A DNA stretch of 64,000 nt, taken from contig NZ_CP118982.1 of assembly GCF_029024965.1 (NCBI RefSeq), positions 2,108,001 to 2,172,000 of the forward strand, written 5' to 3'. This stretch comes from Staphylococcus equorum. GTDB taxonomy: Bacteria; Bacillota; Bacilli; Staphylococcales; Staphylococcaceae. Shown here in pieces: positions 56,749-64,000 of the stretch; within the stretch, counting starts at the first letter, position 1, and each line of letters begins with the position of its first letter. The notes under the pieces were generated by a model. It was not told where the DNA came from and did no database searches. It worked only from the letters and a program-made list of their open reading frames with translations. The position numbers were made by a program, and so were the translations under genes.

Positions 56749-57315
56749 ATGAAAAGCATTGCAGTGTATTGTGGTGCCAGTAAAGGAAACGATGAAACCT
56801 ATATTACTGAAGCTTATCAGTTGGGTAAGTATATGGCTGAACAAGGTTATGAATTAATATTTGGGGCTGGTTCTGTAGGTATCATGGGCGCTATTCAAGA
56901 CGGCGTATTAGATCATGGCGGTCGTGCTGTAGGCATCATGCCAAATATGTTAAATGAAAAAGAAATTACAAGTGGAAAATTAAGCGAGTTGATATTAGTA
57001 GATTCTATGCATGAAAGAAAAAATAAAATGGCTGAATTAGCTGATGCTTTTGTAATGGCTCCAGGTGGCGCAGGTTCATTAGAAGAATTTTTTGAAATGT
57101 ATAGTTGGTCCCAAATTGGTATTCACGAAAAACCTATTGCCGTGTTCAATATCAATGGGTTTTTCGAGCCCTTACAAGCACTTTTAGATCACATGATTCA
57201 AGAAGGTTTCATAGATTCTAAATACAAAAACCTCGCTCCTTTGTGCAATACGAAAGAATCACTATTCGAAGCGATAAACAATTATAAACCACTTGGTATT
57301 AGAACTTATGATTAA
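56749..57315 (+). CDS. LOG-family Rossmann-fold protein (TIGR00730)
   Basis: A 188-residue protein of the 'lonely guy' family, whose members hydrolyse cytokinin riboside monophosphates or similar nucleotides to release ribose 5-phosphate. MHERKNKM (near 93) and PGGAGSLEEFFE (near 110-121) form the family motif, with Ser replacing the usual Thr in PGGxGT. YCGASKG marks the N-terminal Rossmann strand. AAGGAGG precedes the ATG. Last gene of the 55575-57315 group. Confidence 0.9.
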   Translation: MKSIAVYCGASKGNDETYITEAYQLGKYMAEQGYELIFGAGSVGIMGAIQDGVLDHGGRAVGIMPNMLNEKEITSGKLSELILVDSMHERKNKMAELADAFVMAPGGAGSLEEFFEMYSWSQIGIHEKPIAVFNINGFFEPLQALLDHMIQEGFIDSKYKNLAPLCNTKESLFEAINNYKPLGIRTYD

Positions 57316-57366
57316 ATATATCGTATTAAAAAACAAAACGTTGGGATATAAATCCTAAACTTCAAT

Positions 57367-57419
57367 AGACGGGGAGTGGGACAGAAATCAAAATTTGATT
57401 TCCGCCCCACTCCCCGTCT
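57367..57419. repeat. Long near-perfect inverted repeat with GGGACAGAAATC core
   Basis: AGACGGGGAGTGGG pairs with CCCACTCCCCGTCT, and inside GAAATCAAA pairs with TTTGATTTC, with two mismatches between. The GTGGGACAGAAAT block resembles intergenic hairpins that are common in staphylococcal genomes. It lies between convergent genes and may terminate both, though it has no strong U-tract. Confidence 0.75.
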
Positions 57420-57466
57420 TATGTTATTATGCACTTTCTAATTATAAAATTTGAACACTCATTACA

Positions 57467-58084
57467 CTACAGTAAAAGCATTATTAATTGTTTTAGAATC
57501 ATAACCGCAACAATTAAAATTATAATAGCAGATACTTTATTTAATATCATAATGTATTTTCCTGTTTTATCAATGTTGCCTATCATTTTTCCAGAAATTG
57601 CTAAAAAGAAAAACCAAACCCATGATATAACTACAGTTGAAATAGTAAACAAGACTTTATCCGTACCATCATATATCGCCCCACTCGTTCCAATGACACC
57701 AATTGTATCCATAATTGCATGTGGATTCAGTAGCGATACAGAAATCGCAAAACCAACTTGCTTCTTCGCTGTCATTGGTCGATAACGCTTCAATTTATCT
57801 GGCCTTGCTTTCCATAACGACCAAGCCATATATATTAAAAAAACTAAACCTATACAATAGATAGAAACTTGCAGCATGGGAAATGAGAGTAAAATAACCG
57901 ACACGCCTAATACTGCTAACACAATAAGAAATGTATCACACAGACCTGCTGTAATAATGACGGGTAACGTTTTATATATACTCTTATGGTTGGCACCTTG
58001 ATTAAATACAAATACATTTTGCGCACCCAATGGTAAGATTAATCCCAATGCGAGTAAGAACCCATGAGCTAATGGCTGTAACAT
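57467..58084 (-). CDS. LysE/ArgO-family amino acid exporter
   Basis: A 205-residue LysE-type exporter with about six helices. GLILPLGAQNVFVFNQGA (near 14-31) matches the family start (GPNNxxV-like, ArgO subtype with GAQN), and SLLNPHAIMDTIGVIG (near 118-133) carries the conserved NPHA. It most likely exports basic amino acids such as arginine or lysine. Single gene. Confidence 0.9.
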   Translation of the reverse strand: MLQPLAHGFLLALGLILPLGAQNVFVFNQGANHKSIYKTLPVIITAGLCDTFLIVLAVLGVSVILLSFPMLQVSIYCIGLVFLIYMAWSLWKARPDKLKRYRPMTAKKQVGFAISVSLLNPHAIMDTIGVIGTSGAIYDGTDKVLFTISTVVISWVWFFFLAISGKMIGNIDKTGKYIMILNKVSAIIILIVAVMILKQLIMLLL

Positions 58085-58117
58085 GTCAATTCCTCATTCC
58101 TCAATTTAAAAAAACTA

Positions 58118-58155
58118 AGATCTCATCACTAGGTTCAATACTAATGATGAGATCT
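58118..58155. terminator. Twin-type terminator, copy 1
   Basis: AGATCTCATCA-TAG pairs with CTA-TGATGAGATCT. It is identical at 36 of 38 positions to the hairpin at 61201-61238. On the minus strand a T-run follows a few bases later, ending the GNAT gene at 58215. Confidence 0.8.
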
Positions 58156-58214
58156 ATTATTTTAAAGAAGATTATTTATACACTAAATCCATGTGTATTC
58201 ACAAATTTTCGCAT

Positions 58215-58790
58215 TTAACTACTAGATTTTAAGCTTTCATCATCTAACATAGCTAAATTTTTATAATATCTTACATGTCTATTAAGCGGATGATGTTTGC
58301 TTAATTCTGGATGTTCAAAATAATCATAAATTTCCATACCTAGTTTTTCCATGACTTTGAGTGAGGGCTCATTGCTTTCCGAAGTAAAAGCATATACCTC
58401 ATTTAAACCTTGTTGTTTCGCATACTTCAGTACCGCTTCTGCACCTTCAGTAGCTAGGCCATTGCCCCAAACTTCCGGAATGAGTCGCCAACCAATTTCA
58501 TAAAATGGTAACTCTTCAAATGGGAACTTGCTCTCTTCTGTCACATAATTCAGGCCTATAAAACCTAACCACCCATTAGTTTCTTTAAGTTCTACAGCAA
58601 ACAAACCAATACCATCATCTAATATCATTTCATTCATTTTATTCATATCGTGTTCTGAACGTTGATAACTTAATAAGCTCGGAAAATATCTACGAACTTG
58701 TTGATTCGCATTCATTTGTTGGAATGATAATAAGTCTTCCTCTTGCCAGTCTCGTAACCTTAAACGTTCAGTTTCAATATAAACTGTCAT
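58215..58790 (-). CDS. GNAT-family N-acetyltransferase, RimJ/RimL-like
   Basis: A 191-residue acetyltransferase. It starts VYIETERLRLRDWQEEDL, as in RimJ/RimL-type enzymes, with the acetyl-CoA site as EVWGNGLATEGAEAVLKYA (near 108-126) and SEPSLKVMEKLGM at the end. The target is unknown; this subfamily modifies protein N-termini or small molecules. AGGTGT precedes the ATG. Confidence 0.87.
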   Translation of the reverse strand: MTVYIETERLRLRDWQEEDLLSFQQMNANQQVRRYFPSLLSYQRSEHDMNKMNEMILDDGIGLFAVELKETNGWLGFIGLNYVTEESKFPFEELPFYEIGWRLIPEVWGNGLATEGAEAVLKYAKQQGLNEVYAFTSESNEPSLKVMEKLGMEIYDYFEHPELSKHHPLNRHVRYYKNLAMLDDESLKSSS

Positions 58791-58888
58791 ATGTTACACC
58801 TCTATACTGGAAAAATAATTTTCTATACAAAAGTAACGCGTTATGAATCTTTTCATATCGCGCTACCATACTGTTTTTTATAATTTGT

Positions 58889-59185
58889 TTATGCTCTTGT
58901 AATATAGCTAATTAATTCAAGATTAACAGCTACTTCTTTTAAGCGATTACGTTCACTTTTCGGTGCAGTAAATGTTGCATCGATAAAATCATTTTTATGG
59001 TTTAATTTATAAGTAGCAACAAACGTATCTGTATCAGATTCAAAGTTAGGTAAATGCGCAATCACGCGTTTGATTTCACCTGTTGAATCTTTTATTTCTC
59101 TACCTGTAATATTTTCTAATTCTCTACCTAGTTCAGGTAAAGTAATTGAACGACCTTCTAATAAATTAAAATCTTGTTCATGCAT
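58889..59185 (-). CDS. Small soluble protein, unknown
   Basis: A 98-residue hydrophilic protein without membrane segments, beginning MHEQDFNLLEGRSITLPELG and containing IKRVIAHLPNFESDTDTFVAT. Predicted mixed alpha/beta. GAGAGGTAAG precedes the ATG. I recognise no family; the ribosome site and compact spacing make it a likely real gene. Confidence 0.68.
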   Translation of the reverse strand: MHEQDFNLLEGRSITLPELGRELENITGREIKDSTGEIKRVIAHLPNFESDTDTFVATYKLNHKNDFIDATFTAPKSERNRLKEVAVNLELISYITRA

Positions 59186-59565
59186 AATGCTTACCTCTCT
59201 TTCTATATAGACGACTTATTAATCTACTTCATTCTTACAGTTGCCCTATGAAGTGAAAATCACTGAATAATAATCGACCTATATTCCAAAATTCATATTT
59301 TAAAAAATTATTTTGTATGTTTTATATTAATCTTTATTATGTTTAATGATACCCATTATACCAATTACTAAAACCATAATACAATGATTTCCTAGGAAAT
59401 AAAGAAATATCATCTGAAATAGCATTAAATGTGATTTCTATATGTTATACAAATAATATTTCATTTTTCGAGAAATTTGTTCGTCAATTTTGAATCAAAC
59501 ACACTATTTATTACTATGGTAAATGCCTAGGTATAGTAACAACAAACACTATAACATCGTATGTT
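59186..59565. other. Gene-free region upstream of the 58889 gene
   Basis: About 380 A+T-rich bases with stop codons in all frames. It includes upstream sequences for the 58889-59185 gene and the 3' flank of the lipoprotein gene. No RNA element is recognised. Confidence 0.5.
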
Positions 59566-59778
59566 TTATGTTTCAGCGTTGATTTCTTTCTCTAAATCTT
59601 TCGACTGGTCTTGTAATTTATTTTGCTCTTTTTCCAATTTTTCTTTTTCTTTTTTCAAATCTTTATTCTTCTTCTCTAACTTATCTATATCTTTTTCTAA
59701 AGAAGCCTTTTCATCATCTTTACCACAAGCGGTTAATGCAATCGTCGATGCTAATATGAGTGCTAAACACTTTTTCAT
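59566..59778 (-). CDS. Small coiled-coil lipoprotein
   Basis: A 70-residue lipoprotein. A signal peptide (KKCLALILASTIALTAC) ends in a lipobox LTAC with Cys18. The mature part is almost entirely Lys/Glu/Asp/Gln heptads (LEKDIDKLEKKNKDLKKEKE onward), a single long coiled coil of about 45 residues. AAGGAG precedes the ATG. It would sit on the outer membrane face, resembling the geometry of Braun lipoprotein though not homologous. No known function. Confidence 0.8.
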   Translation of the reverse strand: MKKCLALILASTIALTACGKDDEKASLEKDIDKLEKKNKDLKKEKEKLEKEQNKLQDQSKDLEKEINAET

Positions 59779-59820
59779 ATATATACTCCTTTTTAATGCA
59801 ATTATAATAAATTAATTTTA

Positions 59821-60291
59821 TCATTTTTCTCTATTATCTTCATTATTTACCCTTAAATTTTTAGTCATTATGACTTTACTTATTTGATAGTCCATATTTC
59901 GATTTAATTGTTGCATCTGAACATTGTGACTGTCCACTGTGCTTTCAATTTTTAGAGCGCCTACTGCTCTTGCCCATGCTTCGACTTCATTTTTAAAACG
60001 CGTAGCAATCCCTTGCTTACGAAATGCTTCATTAACATATAGCATTTCTATTATCACTTTATTATAATCTTTCAAATAGCGTGCCCAAATAAAACCTATA
60101 AGTTCTTCCTTCTGTGTTTCGAGCCATACTAAATCTGTATTATATTTCAGCACATGATTTATCATTTCTTCACGTAATCCAACAGATAACCGGCTTTTAC
60201 TATAATCTTCATTTTGTTTTGCAAGTTCACTTTCATGTATGTCTGCAATTTCAGTAATATATTGTTTTTGTTTAAGTGAAAGTTTTTCCAT
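59821..60291 (-). CDS. GNAT-family N-acetyltransferase
   Basis: A 156-residue acetyltransferase. The acetyl-CoA motif is seen as LYVNEAFRKQGIATRFKNEVEAWARAVG (near 88-115; core RKQGIA), and VDSHNVQMQQLNRNMDY follows. The substrate is unknown. AGGAG precedes the ATG. It is divergent from the DUF1129-like gene. Confidence 0.85.
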   Translation of the reverse strand: MEKLSLKQKQYITEIADIHESELAKQNEDYSKSRLSVGLREEMINHVLKYNTDLVWLETQKEELIGFIWARYLKDYNKVIIEMLYVNEAFRKQGIATRFKNEVEAWARAVGALKIESTVDSHNVQMQQLNRNMDYQISKVIMTKNLRVNNEDNREK

Positions 60292-60386
60292 ATTTTCTCC
60301 TTTAAAAAGTAAAGTTGATTTATAATGTTATATTCGTCATAATAAGCCTTATCATTACATTCTATAAAAAGGACTGCGAAATTCAA

Positions 60387-61070
60387 ATGAAATCTACTGA
60401 CAAATTAATGCGAGAAAATAATGTAAAAGCTTTGCGATTAAATAATACAGATAGAGATGCATTCGAAAATTACATGACATACGTCCGAGCAGATTTAAGT
60501 GTTAATCCTCACGATTCTGAAAAAATGTTGAATCGCATTTTAAATCAATTATTGGAAGCTGAAAAAGAAGGTATACTCGCCATGGATTTCTTTGAACATG
60601 ATCCTAAGTCACATGCCAAAAAGGAACTTAAAAAATTACCAAATGAAACAATTTTAAATATATTTAAATACATAATTCAGCACATCTTTTTGTTATTTGG
60701 TATTTTTTGTTTCCTTAAAGGATTTATTGGCTTTTTCATTGGTGCGAAGCGATTATATTTATATTCATTTCCTCTTGTTGTATTAGTAGGAATTTTCATC
60801 ATTTTTCTATTTATATGGATGATATTCCGAACTGTACAAATGCAGTGCTTTACAAAATCACATTGGACATGGATATTAACGTATGTCGTCATTTTATTAC
60901 TATTATATGCAATATTTTATGTATTTTTCATTCCTCAATCATTTTTAGCATTTGGGCCTTATATATTAATAAGTAATTGGACCTTTATTATAATCTCATT
61001 TATCGTTATACCCATCGCTTTATTTATTGATCATCACTATACAAATAAAGATACAAATACATCTTTATAA
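60387..61070 (+). CDS. DUF1129-like membrane protein
   Basis: A 227-residue protein. Residues 1-95 are a soluble helical domain (MLNRILNQLLEAEKEG, then a KKELKKLPNE segment) and residues about 98-220 hold four or five helices. The layout is that of DUF1129/YhfC-like Firmicute proteins; function unknown. I take the ATG at 60387 behind AAAGGA; the frame is open to 60315 but that part is promoter-like. Confidence 0.75.
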   Translation: MKSTDKLMRENNVKALRLNNTDRDAFENYMTYVRADLSVNPHDSEKMLNRILNQLLEAEKEGILAMDFFEHDPKSHAKKELKKLPNETILNIFKYIIQHIFLLFGIFCFLKGFIGFFIGAKRLYLYSFPLVVLVGIFIIFLFIWMIFRTVQMQCFTKSHWTWILTYVVILLLLYAIFYVFFIPQSFLAFGPYILISNWTFIIISFIVIPIALFIDHHYTNKDTNTSL

Positions 61071-61200
61071 TCTTGTTGTTTAAATAATAGTGGCTATTTG
61101 GTACAGTCTCTAACCTATTAATAAAGTGCTATATCTTCAATCACTAATTTTGCGTACCAACTAGCACCCACTTTCAAAAGTGAATTATTTTAAAACAAAA

Positions 61201-61244
61201 AGATCTCATCACTAGTTTAAATACTAATGATGAGATCTTTTTTT
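61201..61244. terminator. Twin-type terminator, copy 2
   Basis: AGATCTCATCACTAG pairs with CTA-TGATGAGATCT, preceded by AAAAA and followed by TTTTTTT. It lies between convergent genes and works in both directions. Near-identical to 58118-58155. Confidence 0.88.
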
Positions 61245-61304
61245 GAGTCTGGATAAAATATATCTTAGACTCTTGTACGTATTGTCACGTCATATGCATT
61301 GTTA

Positions 61305-62465
61305 TTATGGTGCCATGCCTTCTTTTCTTTCCACAGCGATACTAATAAACAAGAATATCAGACCGATTGCAGTTAGTATTGGCGCAATTAGACTTAATGA
61401 TGCTATCGGTAAATTCGTCACGACAACGCCACCAATAAAGGCACCAAGCGCATTGCCTAAATTAAATGCAGATTGGTTTAATGTACTTGCAAGCGTAGGT
61501 GCATCTTTAGAAATAATCGTACTTTTAAATTGTAATGATGGACTCATACTAAAGCCGATTAAACCAAAGAAGAATATGCCTGCTACCATTAAGAAACCAT
61601 TCATTTGTATAAAGTATAATAGTAAGAAGTAAACGATAAAGATTGAGAAAATAATTTGTAACGCTTTATTTAAATTCCAATCCGCAAGTTTACCACCAAC
61701 GACGTTACCTAATGTAACACCTACCCCAAAAATAATTAACAGATATGAAATCAAGTTTTCTTGTACATTTGATACATCAGTCAATACTGTAGAAATATAA
61801 GTGAAGTATGCAAATACACTACTGAAACCAAATAATGTCACTGCTAAAGTTAACCACAAACGTTTTTCTTTTAAAATTTGTAGTTCTTTTTTCATTGATG
61901 ATTTTACTGTATCACGTTGCATAGGCACAAAAATAATAATGCCTATAAGTGCTAGTGTTCCTATAATAGAAATAATAATAAACGTCATCGGCCAGCCAAA
62001 GTTTTGACCAATTAATGTCCCGAATGGTACACCTAAAATATTACTTAAACTTAATCCCATAAACATTAGTGCCATCGCACTTGCACGTTTCTCTGGCCGC
62101 ACCATATTCGCAGCTAAAATAGAACCTATACCAAAGAATGAACCATGAGCCAACGATGTAATGATACGACTTGTCATCATAAATCCATAACTCGTACTAA
62201 ATGAAGCAGCAAAATTCCCTAATATAAAAATAGCCATTAAAGCTAGTAGTAAATATTTTCTATTCCATTTAATCGTCAACATAACTATGATAGGCCCGCC
62301 GATTGCAACACCTAATGCATAACCAGTTATCAGTTGCCCTGCCTGACTTACAGTTACGTCAAAATCCCGTGCAATATTAGGTAATAATCCCATAATTACA
62401 AATTCTGTCATACCTATTGCAAACGCACCGATTGCAAGCATCCATATAGCAATTGGATATTTCAT
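61305..62465 (-). CDS. DHA1-family MFS efflux transporter (AraJ/YdhP-like)
   Basis: A 386-residue transporter with 12 helices. The N-terminus IWMLAIGAFAIGMTEFVIMGLLPNIARDF is characteristic of the AraJ/YdhP/PbuE group (core GMTEFVIMGLLP, near 18-29). ITGYALGVAIGGPI forms helix 2 and NLGNALGAFIGG the later motif. Substrates in this group include purines, chloramphenicol and arabinose-like compounds; it cannot be fixed here. Confidence 0.9.
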   Translation of the reverse strand: MKYPIAIWMLAIGAFAIGMTEFVIMGLLPNIARDFDVTVSQAGQLITGYALGVAIGGPIIVMLTIKWNRKYLLLALMAIFILGNFAASFSTSYGFMMTSRIITSLAHGSFFGIGSILAANMVRPEKRASAMALMFMGLSLSNILGVPFGTLIGQNFGWPMTFIIISIIGTLALIGIIIFVPMQRDTVKSSMKKELQILKEKRLWLTLAVTLFGFSSVFAYFTYISTVLTDVSNVQENLISYLLIIFGVGVTLGNVVGGKLADWNLNKALQIIFSIFIVYFLLLYFIQMNGFLMVAGIFFFGLIGFSMSPSLQFKSTIISKDAPTLASTLNQSAFNLGNALGAFIGGVVVTNLPIASLSLIAPILTAIGLIFLFISIAVERKEGMAP

Positions 62466-62643
62466 TTTTGACTCCCTTCCGAAATCATATTTTTTTCACA
62501 TGTTTGTGATTATACTAAAATACAGTTGCCAAAAACAAGGGAGTTGCTTGATTTTCTCCTATTTTTAAAATTAATTCGCTTACATTTAATTTAGCTGTAT
62601 TCATTTAATAAATTGCTTTACATCATAATACTACCAAGAAAAT

Positions 62644-62720
62644 TAAAAAAGTTAGCAATCGTCAAAAAAGTTAACAGTGTTTAGAACACTCAATTACCCT
62701 TCTTATGACAATAGCTAACT
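62644..62720 (-). terminator. Branched hairpin terminator of the DUF456 gene
   Basis: On the minus strand AGTTAGC...GCTAACT forms outer arms, GTCA/TGAC a middle helix and AGTGTT/AACACT an inner hairpin. TTTTTT follows the outer arm and a second TTTTTT follows the inner one. Confidence 0.75.
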
Positions 62721-62728
62721 CGCTAATT

Positions 62729-63217
62729 TTAATTAATTAGTAATGCATCGATAAAGAACCACACTACCATGATAAACATGATAATCCCTTGTGCAACAGC
62801 ACTCGCTAAAAATGCTACGATAGACCCAAAACTTGCTTTTAAAGCCTTTGAAAAGTTGGGTTCTTGTATCATTTCAACAACTAATACCGCGATAAATGGA
62901 ATAATAATAATTCCAAATGGTGGAAATACAAAGCAACCTACGATTACACCAATGAGCGCCGCATACTCGCTAAGTTTAGAACCACCAAATTTATTTACAA
63001 AATATTTATTCATGATAAAATCTGCTACTAAAATAAACACGGTGAATAAAATCATTGATATATAGAATATCCATGATAAATTGCCATTATGAAATGCGAA
63101 TTGATAAATTAAAAACCCTACCCATAATACAAGCACTGATGGAATAATAGGTTTAATTAAACCTACAAATGCTAAGACAAATGATGCGATAATTAATATC
63201 CATAAAATTACTGTCAT
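62729..63217 (-). CDS. DUF456 domain membrane protein
   Basis: A 162-residue protein with four or five helices. Typical glycine-rich segments are FVGLIKPIIPSVLVLWVGF, IGVIVGCFVFPPFGIIIIPF and AVLVVEMIQ, matching DUF456. The function is unknown. It lies six bases after the MFS gene on the same strand, so probably one unit. Confidence 0.87.
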   Translation of the reverse strand: MTVILWILIIASFVLAFVGLIKPIIPSVLVLWVGFLIYQFAFHNGNLSWIFYISMILFTVFILVADFIMNKYFVNKFGGSKLSEYAALIGVIVGCFVFPPFGIIIIPFIAVLVVEMIQEPNFSKALKASFGSIVAFLASAVAQGIIMFIMVVWFFIDALLIN

Positions 63218-63223
63218 TTTTAT

Positions 63224-64000
63224 CTACTCCATACTTTCTTCTGTGAATTTTTGATCTTTTGTAAAGTATATTAATATCATACCTAAAAATATAGCTGTCG
63301 CTGATACAAAGAATACATTTCCCAAACCTACCCAGTGACTCATAATTCCACCTAATAAGTTCCCACATAACTGACCTATCACCATCGCGTTAGCAAAAAG
63401 TGTAGATGCATATCCTGGAAAATCTGGTAAAATATCTTGGAAATAACTGATGCCTAAACCAAGTAATATCGCTAAGAAAATAGCTAAAAATACTTGGCCG
63501 ACAAACATCATCACCAAATTTTCGAACACACCAATACTAAAGTAAAACAGGCCACCAAACAATCCACCTAACATCAGTAGCACACGTGTCGTGAGTTTCG
63601 CAGATAAAATACCTAACACGACCATAAATGGAACTTCTAAACCGGCACATAGACTGGCTAAACCACCTACATACCCTTCAGCTTCATTCAAATATTTAGT
63701 GACGAACAACGGCATATTCAATGTATACATCCATTGACCAATATGTAATAAAATAAAGGCTAAAAATGGAACGAATAAGGCCTTATCATGTAACATATTA
63801 GGTGCTTTCGCCTCAATGTGATTCACATCAGTTGTGGTTTGTTTTGTTTTGATATCTTTAAAAAAGAATACCTGTAACATCAGTGTAAATAAAATAATGG
63901 TAACAGTTCCAGTAAATAACCCTGCGTAACCATTAACACCTAATAATAAAGCGCCGATTAACGGACCAAATAAGAATCCAAATGAGAACATGGAACGCAA
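63224..64000 (-). CDS. MFS transporter, sugar-efflux (SET)-like, N-terminus beyond window
   Basis: The last 258 codons or so of a 12-helix transporter; the reading frame is open at base 64000. GFLFGPLIGALLLG corresponds to helix 5 (motif C region). After a charged loop (KDIKTKQTTTDVNH) come six helices including LLHIGQWMYTLNMPLFVT and GLEVPFMVVLGILSAKL, which resemble SetA-type sugar efflux transporters. The true start is outside the window. Adjoins the DUF456 gene. Confidence 0.8.
   Translation of the reverse strand: MRSMFSFGFLFGPLIGALLLGVNGYAGLFTGTVTIILFTLMLQVFFFKDIKTKQTTTDVNHIEAKAPNMLHDKALFVPFLAFILLHIGQWMYTLNMPLFVTKYLNEAEGYVGGLASLCAGLEVPFMVVLGILSAKLTTRVLLMLGGLFGGLFYFSIGVFENLVMMFVGQVFLAIFLAILLGLGISYFQDILPDFPGYASTLFANAMVIGQLCGNLLGGIMSHWVGLGNVFFVSATAIFLGMILIYFTKDQKFTEESME

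Noticed and set aside
1-64000. Search for phage, insertion sequences, CRISPR arrays, toxin-antitoxin or defence islands
   Set aside because: No transposase, integrase, spaced direct-repeat array or known defence domain was seen; the window reads as core chromosome.

Overview
The window is low-GC Firmicute chromosome with the gene content and order of a staphylococcal core genome. Strong species-level markers are NorA and MgrA (both close to their S. aureus counterparts, MgrA with the redox Cys12), LtaS with Thr300 and an ALA217 processing site at the S. aureus positions, the class Ib nrdI-nrdE-nrdF cluster, DtpT, and the run fruR-fruK-fruA-nagA-mpfA. A malate dehydrogenase, a second DtpT-type transporter and the lack of the sae virulence-regulator locus near csbB (where I recall it in S. 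aureus) point to a coagulase-negative species, possibly of the S. saprophyticus/xylosus group; that placement is inference. I see no rRNA, tRNA, CRISPR array, insertion sequence or prophage.

Layout. 1-2928 (minus): ribonucleotide reductase nrdI-nrdE-nrdF, with a pair of NrdR boxes far upstream (3193-3240). 3639-5041 (plus): an EamA transporter and queF. 5333-8613: two tandem proton/oligopeptide symporters, the second (DtpT) preceded by a CodY-like box. 8784-11819: lipid kinase, 5'-nucleotidase and hisC. 12012-14488 (minus): a two-gene ABC importer of the EgtUV/OpuC type. 14779-21528: recQ, an ABC-F ATPase, a ZIP metal transporter and ltaS. 22313-26802 (minus): pxpB-pxpC and pabA-pabB-pabC. 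27057-28864 (plus): queC-queD-queE behind a preQ1-I riboswitch. 29103-31574: a membrane protein, a GlsB-type stress protein with a likely SigB promoter, and csbB. 32127-39831 (minus): aldo/keto reductase, mpfA, nagA and the fructose operon with a cre site. 40073-43814: ybaK, gtaB, a PepSY-like protein and norA. 44012-50010: PPC protein, DUF1361 pair, mdh, DedA, aldo/keto reductase and a CobW-type GTPase. 50211-57315: mgrA, cydD-cydC, uppP, a duplicated coiled-coil protein, and YaiI and LOG-family proteins. 57467-64000: LysE exporter, two GNATs, a coiled-coil lipoprotein, a DUF1129-like protein and two MFS transporters, the last cut by the window end.

How the genes fit together. Queuosine synthesis is split into queCDE and queF 22 kb apart. 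Each end has its own control, and queF is paired with a transporter that could be a salvage partner. Fructose uptake, GlcNAc-6-P deacetylation, UDP-glucose synthesis and lipoteichoic acid polymerisation (gtaB, ltaS, uppP, csbB) form a carbohydrate/envelope theme. MgrA and NorA are a known regulator/efflux pair in S. aureus.

The least explained signals are non-coding: a structured, repeat-flanked leader in front of mpfA, a dispersed repeat family of 120-210 bp ending in a GAGGCTGAGAC hairpin, a 9-3-9 palindrome upstream of the EamA-queF pair, and twin 38-bp terminators about 3 kb apart.
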